Shown: positions 1 to 8,731 of the stretch, in pieces
Position numbering within the stretch: position 1 is the stretch's first letter
How the letters are laid out: every line of letters starts with the position of its first letter
Made by a program: the position numbers and the translations under genes
Assembly: GCF_004365915.1 (NCBI RefSeq)
Contig: NZ_SODI01000001.1
Location: 3,501,759 to 3,565,758, forward strand
Direction of reading: 5' to 3'
DNA length: 64,000 nt
Origin: Cryobacterium psychrophilum
GTDB lineage: Bacteria; Actinomycetota; Actinomycetes; Actinomycetales; Microbacteriaceae
The notes under the pieces: model-generated
What the model saw: only the letters and a program-made list of their open reading frames with translations
Database searches by the model: none
What the model was told of the DNA's origin: nothing

Positions 1-392
1 CCATCTTCGCCGAGAAGCGGTGCAGCGAGGATGGATGTCGGAATGTAGCTGGTTTCCTCGGCCACATCGCGGGCGAATCGGGCATCGACACTGACGTTGG
101 CGATGGCGATCGGCTGGCCGGTCATCGCCACCCAGCCTGCGATGCCTCGCTCGACCGGCATAGTCCTGCCGGTGATCATCGTCGCGCCGATGCCGTTGGC
201 GGCGATGAATCGAATCTCATTACCTTCCGATTGGACGAGCGCGCAGGATGCGGCGGCGGCATCAAAGAGTGCACGAATGGCGGCAGTCGCACGGTTCAGC
301 TCGCCCTCGAGCGCTGTCGGTCGGGTCGCTACGCCGAGCGCGTTTCCTAGGCGGGCGACCAGCGAAACAAGGTCGGCGGTGAATTCGGTCAT
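1..392 (-). CDS. GAF-domain protein, N-terminal part (runs off window)
   Basis: An open frame runs leftward from an ATG at 392 to the window edge without a stop. About 130 residues are visible. The first ~25 are a short helix. Then comes a GAF-type pattern: a stretch reading ALVQSEGNEIRFIAANG, a later IAGWVAMTGQPIAIANV segment, and a SYIPTSILAAPLL segment, as in GAF sensor domains of actinobacterial regulators and cyclases. The output domain lies outside the window, so its function is unknown. It is divergent from the transporter gene at 637 and shares the 393-636 intergenic region with it. Confidence 0.75.
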   Translation of the reverse strand, partial: MTEFTADLVSLVARLGNALGVATRPTALEGELNRATAAIRALFDAAAASCALVQSEGNEIRFIAANGIGATMITGRTMPVERGIAGWVAMTGQPIAIANVSVDARFARDVAEETSYIPTSILAAPLLGED

Positions 393-573
393 GGCGCCAG
401 TCTGGTCTGCTTAGCGTGCACGTGACAACCATCGCGAGCCCATTTCAGTTCAAGACGTTTGGGTCAGAACGTACTCCACCCGTTTAGGGGTTTCAGGGGT
501 GCCAGAACCTGCGAATTTCTGCACCAGATCCCCTTCCCTGCGTGATCTCTGTGTGCGACAATCTCGACTGGAA

Positions 574-586
574 TGCGCTCAGCGCA
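574..586. promoter_or_regulatory. possible operator: TGCGCT-c-AGCGCA palindrome
   Basis: A 13-base palindrome (TGCGCT, one base, AGCGCA) lies 50 bases upstream of the chosen start of the MFS gene. The 10-mer GGAATGCGCT that contains its left arm also occurs at 5215-5224, upstream of the Crp/Fnr gene. A common regulator, possibly that Crp protein, is an inference. Confidence 0.3.
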
Positions 587-636
587 CTCCATCACTAGGG
601 CCGGCTTCGGCCCCGGAGCGAGGAGGAAGGGGCGAC

Positions 637-2406
637 GTGGCGACCACGGTGAACGCCTACGCTGCAGCCTTCGGCCAGCGCGACTTTCGGCTGCTGATTA
701 CGTCTTCCTTCATCAACTCAATAGGCAGCTGGATCGCGCAGATCGTGCTCGATGTCTACGTATACTCAGTCACCGGCTCCCTCGCCTGGCTCGCGGCTAT
801 GGCAGCGGCAAGCTGGATACCCGGGCTGCTCATTGCCCCGCTGGCCGGTGTGCTCGCCGACCGTGTCGACCGCCGCAGTCTCATGATTGTTTCGGCCCTG
901 CTGTCGGGCGTTATTGGAATCGGTTTCGTCGTAATCGTGCTGACGGACGGACCGGTACTCCTGATGCTGATTCTTGGCATCGTTGCGTCGATCGTGCGCA
1001 GCCCGTACGGGCCGGCCGCAGGGGCACTCACGCCCGAAGTCGTCGACGCGGCGACTCTGCCGACGGCTAACGCCGTCTTTGCCAGCCTGGACAATATCGT
1101 CGTTGTGATCGGTCCGGCGCTCGGTGGCCTTCTGGTATTGCTTGGGGAGCCGGCGATCGGTGTCTCGATCAATGCGGCGAGCTACTTCATCGCGGCTTTT
1201 CTCGCCATGATGCTCAGAGTGCGCAGTCGCGGTGACGCTGCGCCGGGGGAGCGGATTATTCGGCAGGTCCTGGACGGAGTGGACGCCCTGCGTCGGACCC
1301 CCACCGCGGCGATACTCCTGCTGTTCGCCGCGCTTGACACCATGCTCGCGGGTGCATACACGGTCGTCTTCATCCCGATAAGTCAGCACCTCGGCATGGG
1401 AACTCAAGGCTACGGCTACCTCCTCGCTGGCTCGGCGATTGGCGGGATCATTGGCGCCACCGTTGCTGACCGGCTCAGTCGGGCGCGACGTCTCGCGCCG
1501 ATCATCGTGGGAGGGCTGCTGATCCAGTCCATTCCCTATGCCCTTACCGCGTTCACCACCGCTAGCGCGGTAGGCATCGGGCTCCAGGTCGTCTCGGGCA
1601 TCGGCATGGTGATCGTCGATGTGGTCGCCCTAACCGCCATTCAGCGTGAAGTTACTGCCGGTCAGCTCAGCCGGGTTCTCTCCCTCCAGGACACCGTGGC
1701 ACTCCTGGCCAGTGTTCTCGGCACCTTCACGGCGGCCGCCCTTTTGTCGGCGCTCCCGATCGAAACCTCCCTCATAGTCATGGGGTCGGTGTTCACCGTC
1801 GTCGCGCTAGCCCTGTCACCGCTGCTCGTGCGCACGGACCGTGCATCTGCAGCGCAAGCCGCGCTGCTCGAGTCTCGGGTTGGCGTGCTCGACCAGATCC
1901 GGCTCTTCGCTCCGTCGTCCAACTCGGTCAAGCAACGACTCTCGGCCGCTATCGAGGTGCGGCACCTTGCTGCTGGCGACGTCCTTATCCGCGAGGGCGA
2001 GCACGCGGATGCGCTCTGGGTGCTCGCCGACGGGACGCTCGCCGTTACGTCGAGTTCGGTGCCGCGCGGCGCAATCCCGGATGTCGTCGCGCCAGACGTC
2101 GTCGGAGAGATCGGAGTGCTTACTGCGATACCGCGTACTGCCACCGTGGTAGCCACATCCGCGGCAACCGTATGGCGATTGGGCGCGGACGATTTCGTTG
2201 CTGCTGTCGAGCCTCATCGGCAGCCCCTGCTGCTGCTCGGCCCGTCGATGGTGCGGCTGAGTCGAACCGATCCCGACCTCGTCGTGAGTCGGCAACTGAA
2301 CAGTTTGAGTGTTCGCCAGCCGACACTTCTCGATTCGACACCCGATCACACTGCTGTTATCGCACCAAGCGACACCCACCCACCGAATGAAGGAATGAAG
2401 AAATGA
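637..2406 (+). CDS. MFS transporter fused to a C-terminal cyclic nucleotide-binding-type domain
   Basis: I chose the GTG at 637 because AGGAGG sits at 621-626. An in-frame GTG at 499 would add 46 residues unlike a transporter N-terminus and would cover the promoter region. The product is 589 residues. Residues 1-410 form a major-facilitator membrane domain, with the loop motif GVLADRVDRRS after the second/third helices and further hydrophobic helices through the middle. Residues ~415-520 are a Crp-type cyclic nucleotide-binding fold (LAAGDVLIREGEHADALWVL, then VVGEIGVLTAIPRTATVVA). The role is presumably export gated by a small ligand. The substrate is unknown; the coupled peptide gene downstream is the obvious candidate. 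The stop overlaps the next start (ATGA). Confidence 0.85.
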   Translation: MATTVNAYAAAFGQRDFRLLITSSFINSIGSWIAQIVLDVYVYSVTGSLAWLAAMAAASWIPGLLIAPLAGVLADRVDRRSLMIVSALLSGVIGIGFVVIVLTDGPVLLMLILGIVASIVRSPYGPAAGALTPEVVDAATLPTANAVFASLDNIVVVIGPALGGLLVLLGEPAIGVSINAASYFIAAFLAMMLRVRSRGDAAPGERIIRQVLDGVDALRRTPTAAILLLFAALDTMLAGAYTVVFIPISQHLGMGTQGYGYLLAGSAIGGIIGATVADRLSRARRLAPIIVGGLLIQSIPYALTAFTTASAVGIGLQVVSGIGMVIVDVVALTAIQREVTAGQLSRVLSLQDTVALLASVLGTFTAAALLSALPIETSLIVMGSVFTVVALALSPLLVRTDRASAAQAALLESRVGVLDQIRLFAPSSNSVKQRLSAAIEVRHLAAGDVLIREGEHADALWVLADGTLAVTSSSVPRGAIPDVVAPDVVGEIGVLTAIPRTATVVATSAATVWRLGADDFVAAVEPHRQPLLLLGPSMVRLSRTDPDLVVSRQLNSLSVRQPTLLDSTPDHTAVIAPSDTHPPNEGMKK

Positions 2407-2621
2407 CTGAGAACACCAACGACCTGTCCGACATCACCGAAGAGGACGTCCAAGGTCACGGTTTCCGCGGCAACCGACTCGTCGAGGATGACGATGTAGA
2501 AGGTCACGGCGGCCATCGCCCCGTCGTCGAGGATGATGACGTCGAGGGTCACGCCGCCAGGACCGGTCACGTCGTCGAGGATGATGATGATGACGTCGAG
2601 GGTCAGGGAGTCGGTTCCTGA
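2403..2621 (+). CDS. small acidic DVEGH-repeat peptide
   Basis: A 72-residue product. Its ATG overlaps the stop of the transporter (ATGA at 2403-2406), so translation is probably coupled. After a ~12-residue leader-like start the protein is four imperfect repeats of about 15 residues: EEDVQGHGFRGNR, VEDDDVEGHGGHRP, VEDDDVEGHAARTGH and VEDDDDDVEGQGVGS. It is very acidic, with a histidine in most units, no cysteine and no membrane segment. The regular repeats beside an exporter resemble a multi-core peptide precursor or a metal-binding acidic peptide; neither is shown. I do not recognise a named family, and no modification enzyme is visible nearby. Confidence 0.75.
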   Translation: MTENTNDLSDITEEDVQGHGFRGNRLVEDDDVEGHGGHRPVVEDDDVEGHAARTGHVVEDDDDDVEGQGVGS

Positions 2622-3046
2622 CCTCAGGCTGCTGATCCGATCACAGGACCAGGGTGAGCAGGTAAGCGGATTCTGCGTAACGATTACCGGGCGAAAGCGT
2701 CCCCTTGGACGCGCCTCCCCAAATCGGGCGCTGAGTCCGCTCATCTGTGGCGATGGTGCCCATGCTGTCGACCGGCGATCCCCTATCGGTGAGTCACGCG
2801 CCCGCATCACGCCCCGTCGACCGCAAAGTCTGGGTACCGCAAGCTCGTTGCTCATCGGCAACTTCCAGACTGAACAACCTGCTGGTAGAACCTGATGAGA
2901 ATATCATCGTGGTGGGCGCGATGCTCGTCTTCGTCAAGACCACAAATTTTGTGCCGCAAGGCGGCGCCATGGCTATACTGGTGGCTCTTCTTTGATAAAA
3001 AAATTTCACTTCGTCAGTTGGCTCGTTTTCCGATCGGAGTCGTCAC
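2622..3046. other. 425-base intergenic region, no gene seen
   Basis: No frame here has coding character or a supported start. A TATACT at 2974-2979 could be the -10 element of a promoter for the FecR lipoprotein gene, but no convincing -35 is present. An A-rich run follows at about 2997-3003. Confidence 0.4.
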
Positions 3047-4174
3047 GTGAATTCTCGTAAAGCGCTGTCCGTACTGGCCATCGTTGTTGTGCTTGCGTTT
3101 CTAACCTCGTGTACGTCGGGCCCGGCGGCGCAGGTGAGCGCATCCGCCACGAAAGTAACGTTGGCGTCCGAGTCGGGGAATCCCTCGGAGGTGAAAGAGA
3201 CAGGCACTGCCCACGCGGGCGATATCGTCCAAACCGACTCGGCAGGTAAAGCGCAGCTGGACTATCCCGACGGATCTCTCACACGCCTGGGCCCTGACAG
3301 TAAGTTCACCATCGACGAGCTCGATTCCGCTACAGCGCAGCGGACGGCGGTCACACTCGACGTCGGCCAGAGCTGGCATCGAGTCAAGAAGCTCGTCGCA
3401 GAGGGTGCGCAGTATGAGGTGACGACGCCGGTCGGTACTGCGTCCGTTCGCGGCACAGCATTCGCCGTCGTCTGCGAGGGCAATTCCAGTTGTGCGTTCA
3501 CTGTCATCGAAGGGCTCGTACAGGTGAAAACCAAGGACGGGACGCTAATTGACGTGCACCCGTTCGAGAAGGTGACTGTGCCCGAGAACACCGCGGCCGT
3601 GCCGTACCCGATGGACGCTGTACAGGCCGACGAGTGGATAATGAATAACCTCGAACTCGACGGCATCGAGCTCGCCGACTCAGCGGCAGCCGCTGGCCCT
3701 GACGCGGAGTGGAAAGCCTCCCTCGACGGGGTATGGAGCATGGCCATAACCATCACCAGTGAGACCGCGGAAAACAGGCAAGGGAACGTCGGAACAACCG
3801 TCACGCGGGTTTGGACAGTGACCACTGGCCAGTGCACGGCCGACTCCTGTGCTGTCTCTATCTCTTCCGATAGCGGCAACACGCTTCCGGCAATGTTGAG
3901 CGCAGCCGGGCTGACCGTGAATCCGAGTAATGGATTCGCTCCATGCCTTGACAGTGTTACTGGGGAGACGCTGTCGGACAAAGGGTACACAACCGAGTTT
4001 GAGTACGTGTTAGCTCAGGACGGGACCGAACAAGTCGACGGTGTCCCGACAGTCACGTCCTACTCGGGGATATTCACGTCGGTGTGGACTTTGGCCGATC
4101 CGGTTGCATGCGCTGGAGCCCCAGAGTCGGCAACATCTGTAGGGTCAGTCGCGCTAGTGAGAGCCGACGGCTGA
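3047..4174 (+). CDS. FecR-domain lipoprotein
   Basis: A 375-residue product from a GTG start. It has a lipoprotein signal peptide: positive MNSRKA, a hydrophobic core, then lipobox LTSC with the modified Cys near residue 22. Residues ~45-180 form a FecR domain: GDIVQTDSAGKAQLDYPDGS, RLGPDSKFTI, then TPVGTASVRGTAF and a stretch ending near EKVTVPE. Residues ~215-370 form a separate secreted domain of unknown type with scattered Cys. FecR domains sit outside the membrane and read or carry surface signals. Here there is no TonB receptor or ECF sigma gene, so its partner is unclear. It stands alone between the repeat-peptide gene and the convergent Crp gene. Confidence 0.85.
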   Translation: MNSRKALSVLAIVVVLAFLTSCTSGPAAQVSASATKVTLASESGNPSEVKETGTAHAGDIVQTDSAGKAQLDYPDGSLTRLGPDSKFTIDELDSATAQRTAVTLDVGQSWHRVKKLVAEGAQYEVTTPVGTASVRGTAFAVVCEGNSSCAFTVIEGLVQVKTKDGTLIDVHPFEKVTVPENTAAVPYPMDAVQADEWIMNNLELDGIELADSAAAAGPDAEWKASLDGVWSMAITITSETAENRQGNVGTTVTRVWTVTTGQCTADSCAVSISSDSGNTLPAMLSAAGLTVNPSNGFAPCLDSVTGETLSDKGYTTEFEYVLAQDGTEQVDGVPTVTSYSGIFTSVWTLADPVACAGAPESATSVGSVALVRADG

Positions 4175-4532
4175 CGTAGCTGGTCTTTAAGACGAGGGGG
4201 CTGCCGTAGTCGGTGCGGGAGCGCAGTATGCGGAGCACGCTGGCGATTTGTCGTGGCTGAACGGCGACGCTGATCCCGGCGTGGTGGTCATCGCGGGTGA
4301 CGAGCCGTCAATCGGAGAGTCGGGTAAGTGGCCGTGGCCGCGCCGCTCAGGCGGAGCTGATGTCGGCCGTCGTTGACGCTGACGCCAGGCATCCCCTACG
4401 ACGCCCTGCTGACTTCGGCGGAGAACAGGGATAGCGAACTGATTGAATTGATAGGCACGTGCCAACAGTTGTCGCACATGGGCGGGTGAGAGTCCTGAGT
4501 AGTCCAACTGCGCGAAGCGGGGTGCAGGGAGC
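4175..4532. other. gap between convergent FecR and Crp genes
   Basis: Possible reading frames here (for example leftward through 4187-4576) have low-complexity, Ala/Pro/Ser-rich translations with no recognisable domain, and run into the Crp gene in another frame. I see no supported gene, RNA or clear terminator. Confidence 0.4.
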
Positions 4533-5180
4533 TCAGCGGAGGTAGCGCCGGAGAGCAGAAACATCGGGTATGTCAAGATGCCCGCGTCCGACCGTGACTA
4601 AATGGGCTGTGACTAGGGTGCCGATCACCTGATTGACGGTGGGGCGGGTGGCGCCGACGATGCCGGCGAGGTCGTCTTGGGTGAGGGGTAGTGACGCTGA
4701 TGTGCTTGACTCTGCGAAGGCGTCTGCCAGCTCGACCAGCCTCAAACCGACCCGTCGCTGAACGGTCTCGAACGTCGCCTCGGCCATTCGATCGCTGAGA
4801 TTTTGTAGGCGACGGGCTAGCGACTGGGCGATAGCGGTGTCTACTGCGGGTACGCGGCGGCGGAGCTCATCGAACACTCGATGGGGGAGCACGCGCACGG
4901 CTAACGCGTCAAGTGCCACCACCGTGGAGGTTCGGATCTCATCCTCGGTCAGGGCGGCGATCTCGCCAAAGCTCGAGTTAGGACCAAGGACGGTCACGGT
5001 CAGCGATTCGCCGTGTGGAGTTGAGACCTTCACCGCCGCGTGGCCGGAGTCGACCACGTAAACATTGGCACTCGGCTCGCCTTGCAGGAGAACGGTCTCA
5101 CCGCGCTTAAACGTACGGCGAAGGAACGATGGCTCGATGCGGGCGCGCTCGTTTTCGGGTAGGACTTCCAACCACAGCAT
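4533..5180 (-). CDS. Crp/Fnr-family transcriptional regulator
   Basis: A 215-residue protein read leftward from an ATG at 5180, with CGGAG just upstream. Residues ~10-125 are a cyclic nucleotide-binding-type sensor (FKRGETVLLQGEPSANVYVVDSG, later SFGEIAALTEDEIRTSTVVA). Residues ~130-150 form the dimer helix. Residues ~160-210 are a winged helix (LTQDDLAGIVGATRPTVNQV is the DNA-reading helix pair). No Fnr-type cysteine cluster is visible, so an oxygen-sensing iron-sulfur form is unlikely. Its upstream region (5215-5224) shares GGAATGCGCT with the region before the MFS gene, which may point to shared control. Confidence 0.9.
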   Translation of the reverse strand: MLWLEVLPENERARIEPSFLRRTFKRGETVLLQGEPSANVYVVDSGHAAVKVSTPHGESLTVTVLGPNSSFGEIAALTEDEIRTSTVVALDALAVRVLPHRVFDELRRRVPAVDTAIAQSLARRLQNLSDRMAEATFETVQRRVGLRLVELADAFAESSTSASLPLTQDDLAGIVGATRPTVNQVIGTLVTAHLVTVGRGHLDIPDVSALRRYLR

Positions 5181-5360
5181 CTGAGCTCCGTTCGTAGTAT
5201 GTGCTCATTGTGGCGGAATGCGCTGAGTTCGGCGCAATCTCGTGTCGCGCCATCCGGTCAGCTATCCGACCTTCGCAGTGTTAGTAAGACGACATTCTGA
5301 CAGTGCTGAACGGAGGAGATTGTCTTTATCCACTCCACCACCTCGCTGAAAGAAGCCCAA

Positions 5361-5519
5361 ATGTCCTTCCTAGCCCTCACCCATCCCGCGTCTCCGACGA
5401 CCACTGTCAAGTCGTTTTCCCCTCAGCCGCAGCTGACGCTGCGCCGGAAGCTCATCGCTGTTCTGGCGATTGTTCTGGCCTTGGTGACCGTGTCCACCGT
5501 TGCTGCAGGTCCCGCCCAG
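5361..5519 (+). pseudogene. 5' end of an exported-protein gene cut by the IS3 element
   Basis: From the ATG at 5361 the frame encodes about 53 native residues: a positively charged region (LTLRRK), a hydrophobic core (LIAVLAIVLALVTVSTVA) and a likely signal peptidase site around VAAGPAQ. The frame then enters the IS3 end at about 5520 and stops at 5571-5573. The mature domain is lost, so the original function cannot be told. The other side of the insertion in this window (13934 on) is unrelated, which agrees with rearrangement between IS copies. Confidence 0.55.
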
Positions 5520-5593
5520 CCCTCTCTGTCAACCTTGGATAAGGCACCGGGATCGTCCCGAATAGTGTCGTAGAGGGCGGGGAAGGAGTTCCC

Positions 5594-6031
5594 TTGACGA
5601 ACACCGTAATGACAGGGCTCAGCTCGATCGGGCAGGCTGTAGGGATGGAAGATGTTCCCGATCCTCAGGTTCCCGAGCGTGCTCGGCGGCGGACCTACAC
5701 GGCCAAGTACAAACGCGACATTCTGACCGAGTACGACAGCCTCGATCGGCAGGGCCGCGGCGCTTTGCTCCGCCGAGAAAAGCTGTACACCTCGCTCGTT
5801 GGTAAGTGGCGTGATCAGCACGATAAAGGAGTGCTGGAGGCCTTGGCACGGCCAGCGGGAGCACCACCAGCCAGCACGGCAGAAAAGGACGCCGCCCGCC
5901 TGCGGAAGGAAAATCTGCGCCTGTCGGGCGAGTTGGATACGGCACGGCAGGTGATCGCTATCCAGGGAAAACTCTCGGCTCTGTTGGATCAACTCTCGAC
6001 CAACAGCAGCGAGACGAACACCGAGAAATAA
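5594..6031 (+). CDS. IS3-family transposase OrfA
   Basis: A 145-residue protein from a TTG start with AAGGAG at 5583-5588. Residues ~27-75 form the DNA-binding helix-turn-helix ([30 protein letters not shown]). Residues ~100-130 form a leucine-rich coiled coil ([20 protein letters not shown]) typical of OrfA proteins, which mediates binding to OrfB. OrfB begins in a different frame overlapping the stop, so the intact element would make an OrfAB fusion by frameshifting. A truncated copy of the same gene is inverted at 13567-13858. Confidence 0.8.
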   Translation: MTNTVMTGLSSIGQAVGMEDVPDPQVPERARRRTYTAKYKRDILTEYDSLDRQGRGALLRREKLYTSLVGKWRDQHDKGVLEALARPAGAPPASTAEKDAARLRKENLRLSGELDTARQVIAIQGKLSALLDQLSTNSSETNTEK

Positions 6032-6434
6032 TCGACGCCACCATCACCTGCCTCGTCCCGCTCGTCGGAACGCGGGACGCATGCCGGGCCGTGGGCCGGT
6101 CACGGGCGACGCACTACCGTCACCACCCGCGGTCGCCACGGCCGCCGTCATCGCCGCGGCCCCGGCCCCAGCCGGCGAAGCAGCCGCGGGCGCTGACCGA
6201 GCTGGAGTGCGCCGCCGTTCTGGAGGTGCTGCGGTCCAAGCGGTTCGTGGATAGGGCGCCGGCGGAGATCCAGGCGATCCTCCTCGACGAGGGCACCTAC
6301 CTGTGCTCAGTGGCGACGATGTATCGTCTGCTCCGCGCCCACGGCGAGACCGGGGAACGTCGTGCTCAGGCCGAGCACCCGGCCCGCATCAAGCCCGAAC
6401 TCATCGCGACGGGACCCAACATGACCTGGTCGTG
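6026..6434 (+). pseudogene. IS3-family transposase OrfB, 5' part
   Basis: The frame overlaps the orfA stop and encodes the OrfB N-terminal region (DATITCLVPLVGTRDACRAV, GRSRATHYRH, then an HTH_21-like region EIQAILLDEGTYLCSVATMY). The native sequence runs to ATGPNMTWS, just before the first catalytic Asp of the DDE domain, where RIT element 1 is inserted at 6435. The frame then runs 50 bases into the RIT repeat. The gene resumes at 9835. Confidence 0.75.
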
Positions 6435-6520
6435 TTATGCCGACATTGTGATTATGCCGATGTTGGTCTCGGATCCCAGATGGTAAGCGGGATCTGGGCG
6501 GAAAAGGTCGGCATAATCAC
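6435..6520 (+). repeat. RIT element 1 left terminal inverted repeat
   Basis: 86 bases starting TTATGCCGACATTGTGA and ending GGTCGGCATAATCAC. It is the inverted counterpart of 9717-9802 with only a few differences. TTATGCC/GGCATAA words recur at both edges and inside, as expected for binding sites of tyrosine recombinases. Confidence 0.85.
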
Positions 6521-6572
6521 TGTCGGGTGATCGGCTTGTCTTCTCAATGATTGAGCAGACGAGGAGAGCACA

Positions 6573-7793
6573 ATGCCGGTTACAACTCAAGTGGCCCGAG
6601 TAAAAGTCCGAGGCCCATTGGTGGAGTACAGGGATGGATTCGAGGCTGAGCTGCAGAGGCTGAGCTACCTGCCAGCGTCGATGGTGAACCAGTTCCATTT
6701 GCTGGCACATTTCAGTTATTGGCTGGAAGCGGAAGGGCTCGCACTCGAGGATCTGACGGTCGAGCAGGTGGATGCGTTCCTTGACGAACGTCGCAGGACC
6801 CGCACGGCGCTTTTCAGCCACAAAGCTATGCGACCGTTGCTGGGGTGGTTGGCCGCGACCGGGGTGATTGCTGAGGCGGTGGCGATGGGCGCATTGCCGC
6901 CGGAGGACCCCGCGGTATTGGTGCGGTTCGAGCAGTATCTGCTGCGGGAGCGTCGCATTGGGGCGAGCACCACTATGGCTTATGTCGTGCGGGTCCGACG
7001 GTTTTTGGCCACGTATGTGCCGGCTGGCGGGTTCACAGCGCTCGGTGGTGCGGAGGTGACCCGGGCGTTGCTGGATGAGGGTGCGGGTCGGGCACCGGCC
7101 TCAGTGAAGAAATTCGGCTACGCACTGCGGTCCTTTTTACGGTTCTGTTTCATCACCGGCGAACTCGACCGTGATCTGACCGGCGCGACGCTAGTGATCC
7201 GGAACCCATTGCCCTCCTTGCTTCCCGTGGGCGCCAGCGCAGCGCACATCGAGACGTTGTTGACCAGCTGCGACCGGGGTACTGCGGCGGGGCGGCGCGA
7301 ATACGCCGTCGTCATGCTGCTGACCCGGCTGGGCCTGCGCGCCGGGGAAGTCGCTGGGATGCAACTGGAGGACATTCGGTGGCATTCCGGGGAGGTCCTC
7401 ATCCGCGGCAAGGGAGCCAAAGATGCCTACCTTCCCCTTCCCGCAGAGGTTGGGGAGGCCGTCGTGGACTACCTGCTGCACTCTCGCGCGGCGGATGATG
7501 AGGTGCGGGAGGTATTCTGCGCCCTCAGAGCACCGCGTCACCGGTTGGGATCCTCGGCGATCTGGCTGATTGTGACTCGCGCCTGCACCCGCGCCGGGTT
7601 GCAACCGTTCGGTCCTCACCAGTTGCGCCACGGCTTGGCTGAGGCGATGGTCGCCGCCGAAGTCCCATTGGCCGGCATTGGACAGGTGCTGCGCCATGAG
7701 GATCCGGCCACGACCGCGAACTACGCCCGCGTCGACGTGGTGCGATTGCGACAATTGGCACAGCCCTGGCCCGGTGGAGGTGAGCTCTCATGA
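6573..7793 (+). CDS. RIT element 1 tyrosine recombinase A
   Basis: A 406-residue phage-integrase-family protein from an ATG with GAGGAG upstream. Residues ~20-200 hold two N-terminal SAM-like/core-binding segments. The catalytic domain covers ~220-395: Arg in RLGLRAGEVAG, Lys in IRGKGAKDAYLPL, HxxR in HQLRHG, His in VLRHEDP, and nucleophile Tyr in TTANYARVD. All conserved residues are present, so it may be active. It is the first gene of the trio and its stop overlaps the next start (ATGA). Confidence 0.88.
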   Translation: MPVTTQVARVKVRGPLVEYRDGFEAELQRLSYLPASMVNQFHLLAHFSYWLEAEGLALEDLTVEQVDAFLDERRRTRTALFSHKAMRPLLGWLAATGVIAEAVAMGALPPEDPAVLVRFEQYLLRERRIGASTTMAYVVRVRRFLATYVPAGGFTALGGAEVTRALLDEGAGRAPASVKKFGYALRSFLRFCFITGELDRDLTGATLVIRNPLPSLLPVGASAAHIETLLTSCDRGTAAGRREYAVVMLLTRLGLRAGEVAGMQLEDIRWHSGEVLIRGKGAKDAYLPLPAEVGEAVVDYLLHSRAADDEVREVFCALRAPRHRLGSSAIWLIVTRACTRAGLQPFGPHQLRHGLAEAMVAAEVPLAGIGQVLRHEDPATTANYARVDVVRLRQLAQPWPGGGELS

Positions 7794-8731
7794 CCTGGAC
7801 CGAGGACGTCGATGACTACATCCGCCTACGCCGCCAGCTTGGTGCCCGCCTGCACGGGCCCGAGCACCTGCTCCACCAGTTCGCCACCCACCTCACGAAC
7901 GCCAGCATCACGGCGATCACGATCACCGACGCAATTGCCTGGTCCAGCGTTCTGCCTGCCGGAGTGACGACCCCGCCGGCGACGCGGGCTTCCAATCGAA
8001 TGACGGCGGTCCGCGGTTTCGCTGATTACATGCACGCGCTGGATCCGATCCACCAGGTCCCACCGCGTGGGATCTTTTCCGATCCTCTCCATCGCACGAA
8101 TCCTTACATCTACTGCCGTGCCGAAATCACCGCGGTGATCCAGGCCGCGACCGCGTTGAAAGGGGGCAGCCGAGCCCAGACCTACCCGGTGCTGTTCGCT
8201 CTGTTGGCTGCGACGGGAATGCGCGTCGGGGAGGCGATCGCACTCGATGGGTCTGCCGTGGATCTCGACGCCGGGGTGCTGCTGATCAGCCGCGGAAAGG
8301 GCGACCCGCGCCTGGTCCCGCTGCACCCGACCGTGACCGCAGCGCTGGAGGGTTATGCACCTTGGCGCGACGACCACCATGACACTGCCCGGGCGCGATC
8401 AGGTGCGTTCTTTAGCGACCGAGCAGGTGAGCGGCTGAAATACGCGGCTGTTCTCGATAATTGGATTCAGGCGTCCACGGCGTCAGGACTGCGCACAGCA
8501 ACACAACAACCCCGGATGCATGACCTGAGGCATACGTTCGCGGTCAACGCTTTGCTGGGCTGGTATCGGGAGGGCGTCGATGTTGCCGCGAAGATGCCTG
8601 TCCTGTCCATCTATCTGGGCCACTCCAGACCCGCCGACACTTATTGGTATATCAGTGCCGTTCCGGAGCTGCTCGCTTACGCAGCGACACGGCTGGAGAG
8701 CTCGACTGCCCGACAGCTGGGCAAATCATGA
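7790..8731 (+). CDS. RIT element 1 tyrosine recombinase B
   Basis: A 313-residue tyrosine recombinase that starts inside the stop of recombinase A. An N-terminal core-binding region (residues ~1-110) precedes the catalytic domain: Arg in TGMRVGEAIAL, Lys in ISRGKGDPR, HxxR in HDLRHTFA, His in YLGHSRPADT, and Tyr in TYWYISA. RIT-B proteins are typically shorter than A, as here. It is translationally coupled to the third recombinase (ATGA at 8728). Confidence 0.88.
   Translation: MTWTEDVDDYIRLRRQLGARLHGPEHLLHQFATHLTNASITAITITDAIAWSSVLPAGVTTPPATRASNRMTAVRGFADYMHALDPIHQVPPRGIFSDPLHRTNPYIYCRAEITAVIQAATALKGGSRAQTYPVLFALLAATGMRVGEAIALDGSAVDLDAGVLLISRGKGDPRLVPLHPTVTAALEGYAPWRDDHHDTARARSGAFFSDRAGERLKYAAVLDNWIQASTASGLRTATQQPRMHDLRHTFAVNALLGWYREGVDVAAKMPVLSIYLGHSRPADTYWYISAVPELLAYAATRLESSTARQLGKS

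Noticed and set aside
97..414. Rightward 105-residue frame at the window start
   Set aside because: The opposite strand encodes a GAF domain through the same bases, so this frame is a shadow.
499..636. N-terminal extension of the MFS protein from a GTG at 499
   Set aside because: AGGAGG precedes the GTG at 637, the extension lacks transporter character, and it would cover a promoter palindrome.
2403..2621. CRISPR-like reading of the repeated GTCGAGGATGA blocks
   Set aside because: The repeats are codons of an acidic peptide with no unique spacers of constant length; no cas genes are present.
5303..5542. Rightward 79-residue frame overlapping the truncated exported protein
   Set aside because: The alternative frame from 5361 has a clean signal peptide; this one has no coherent features.
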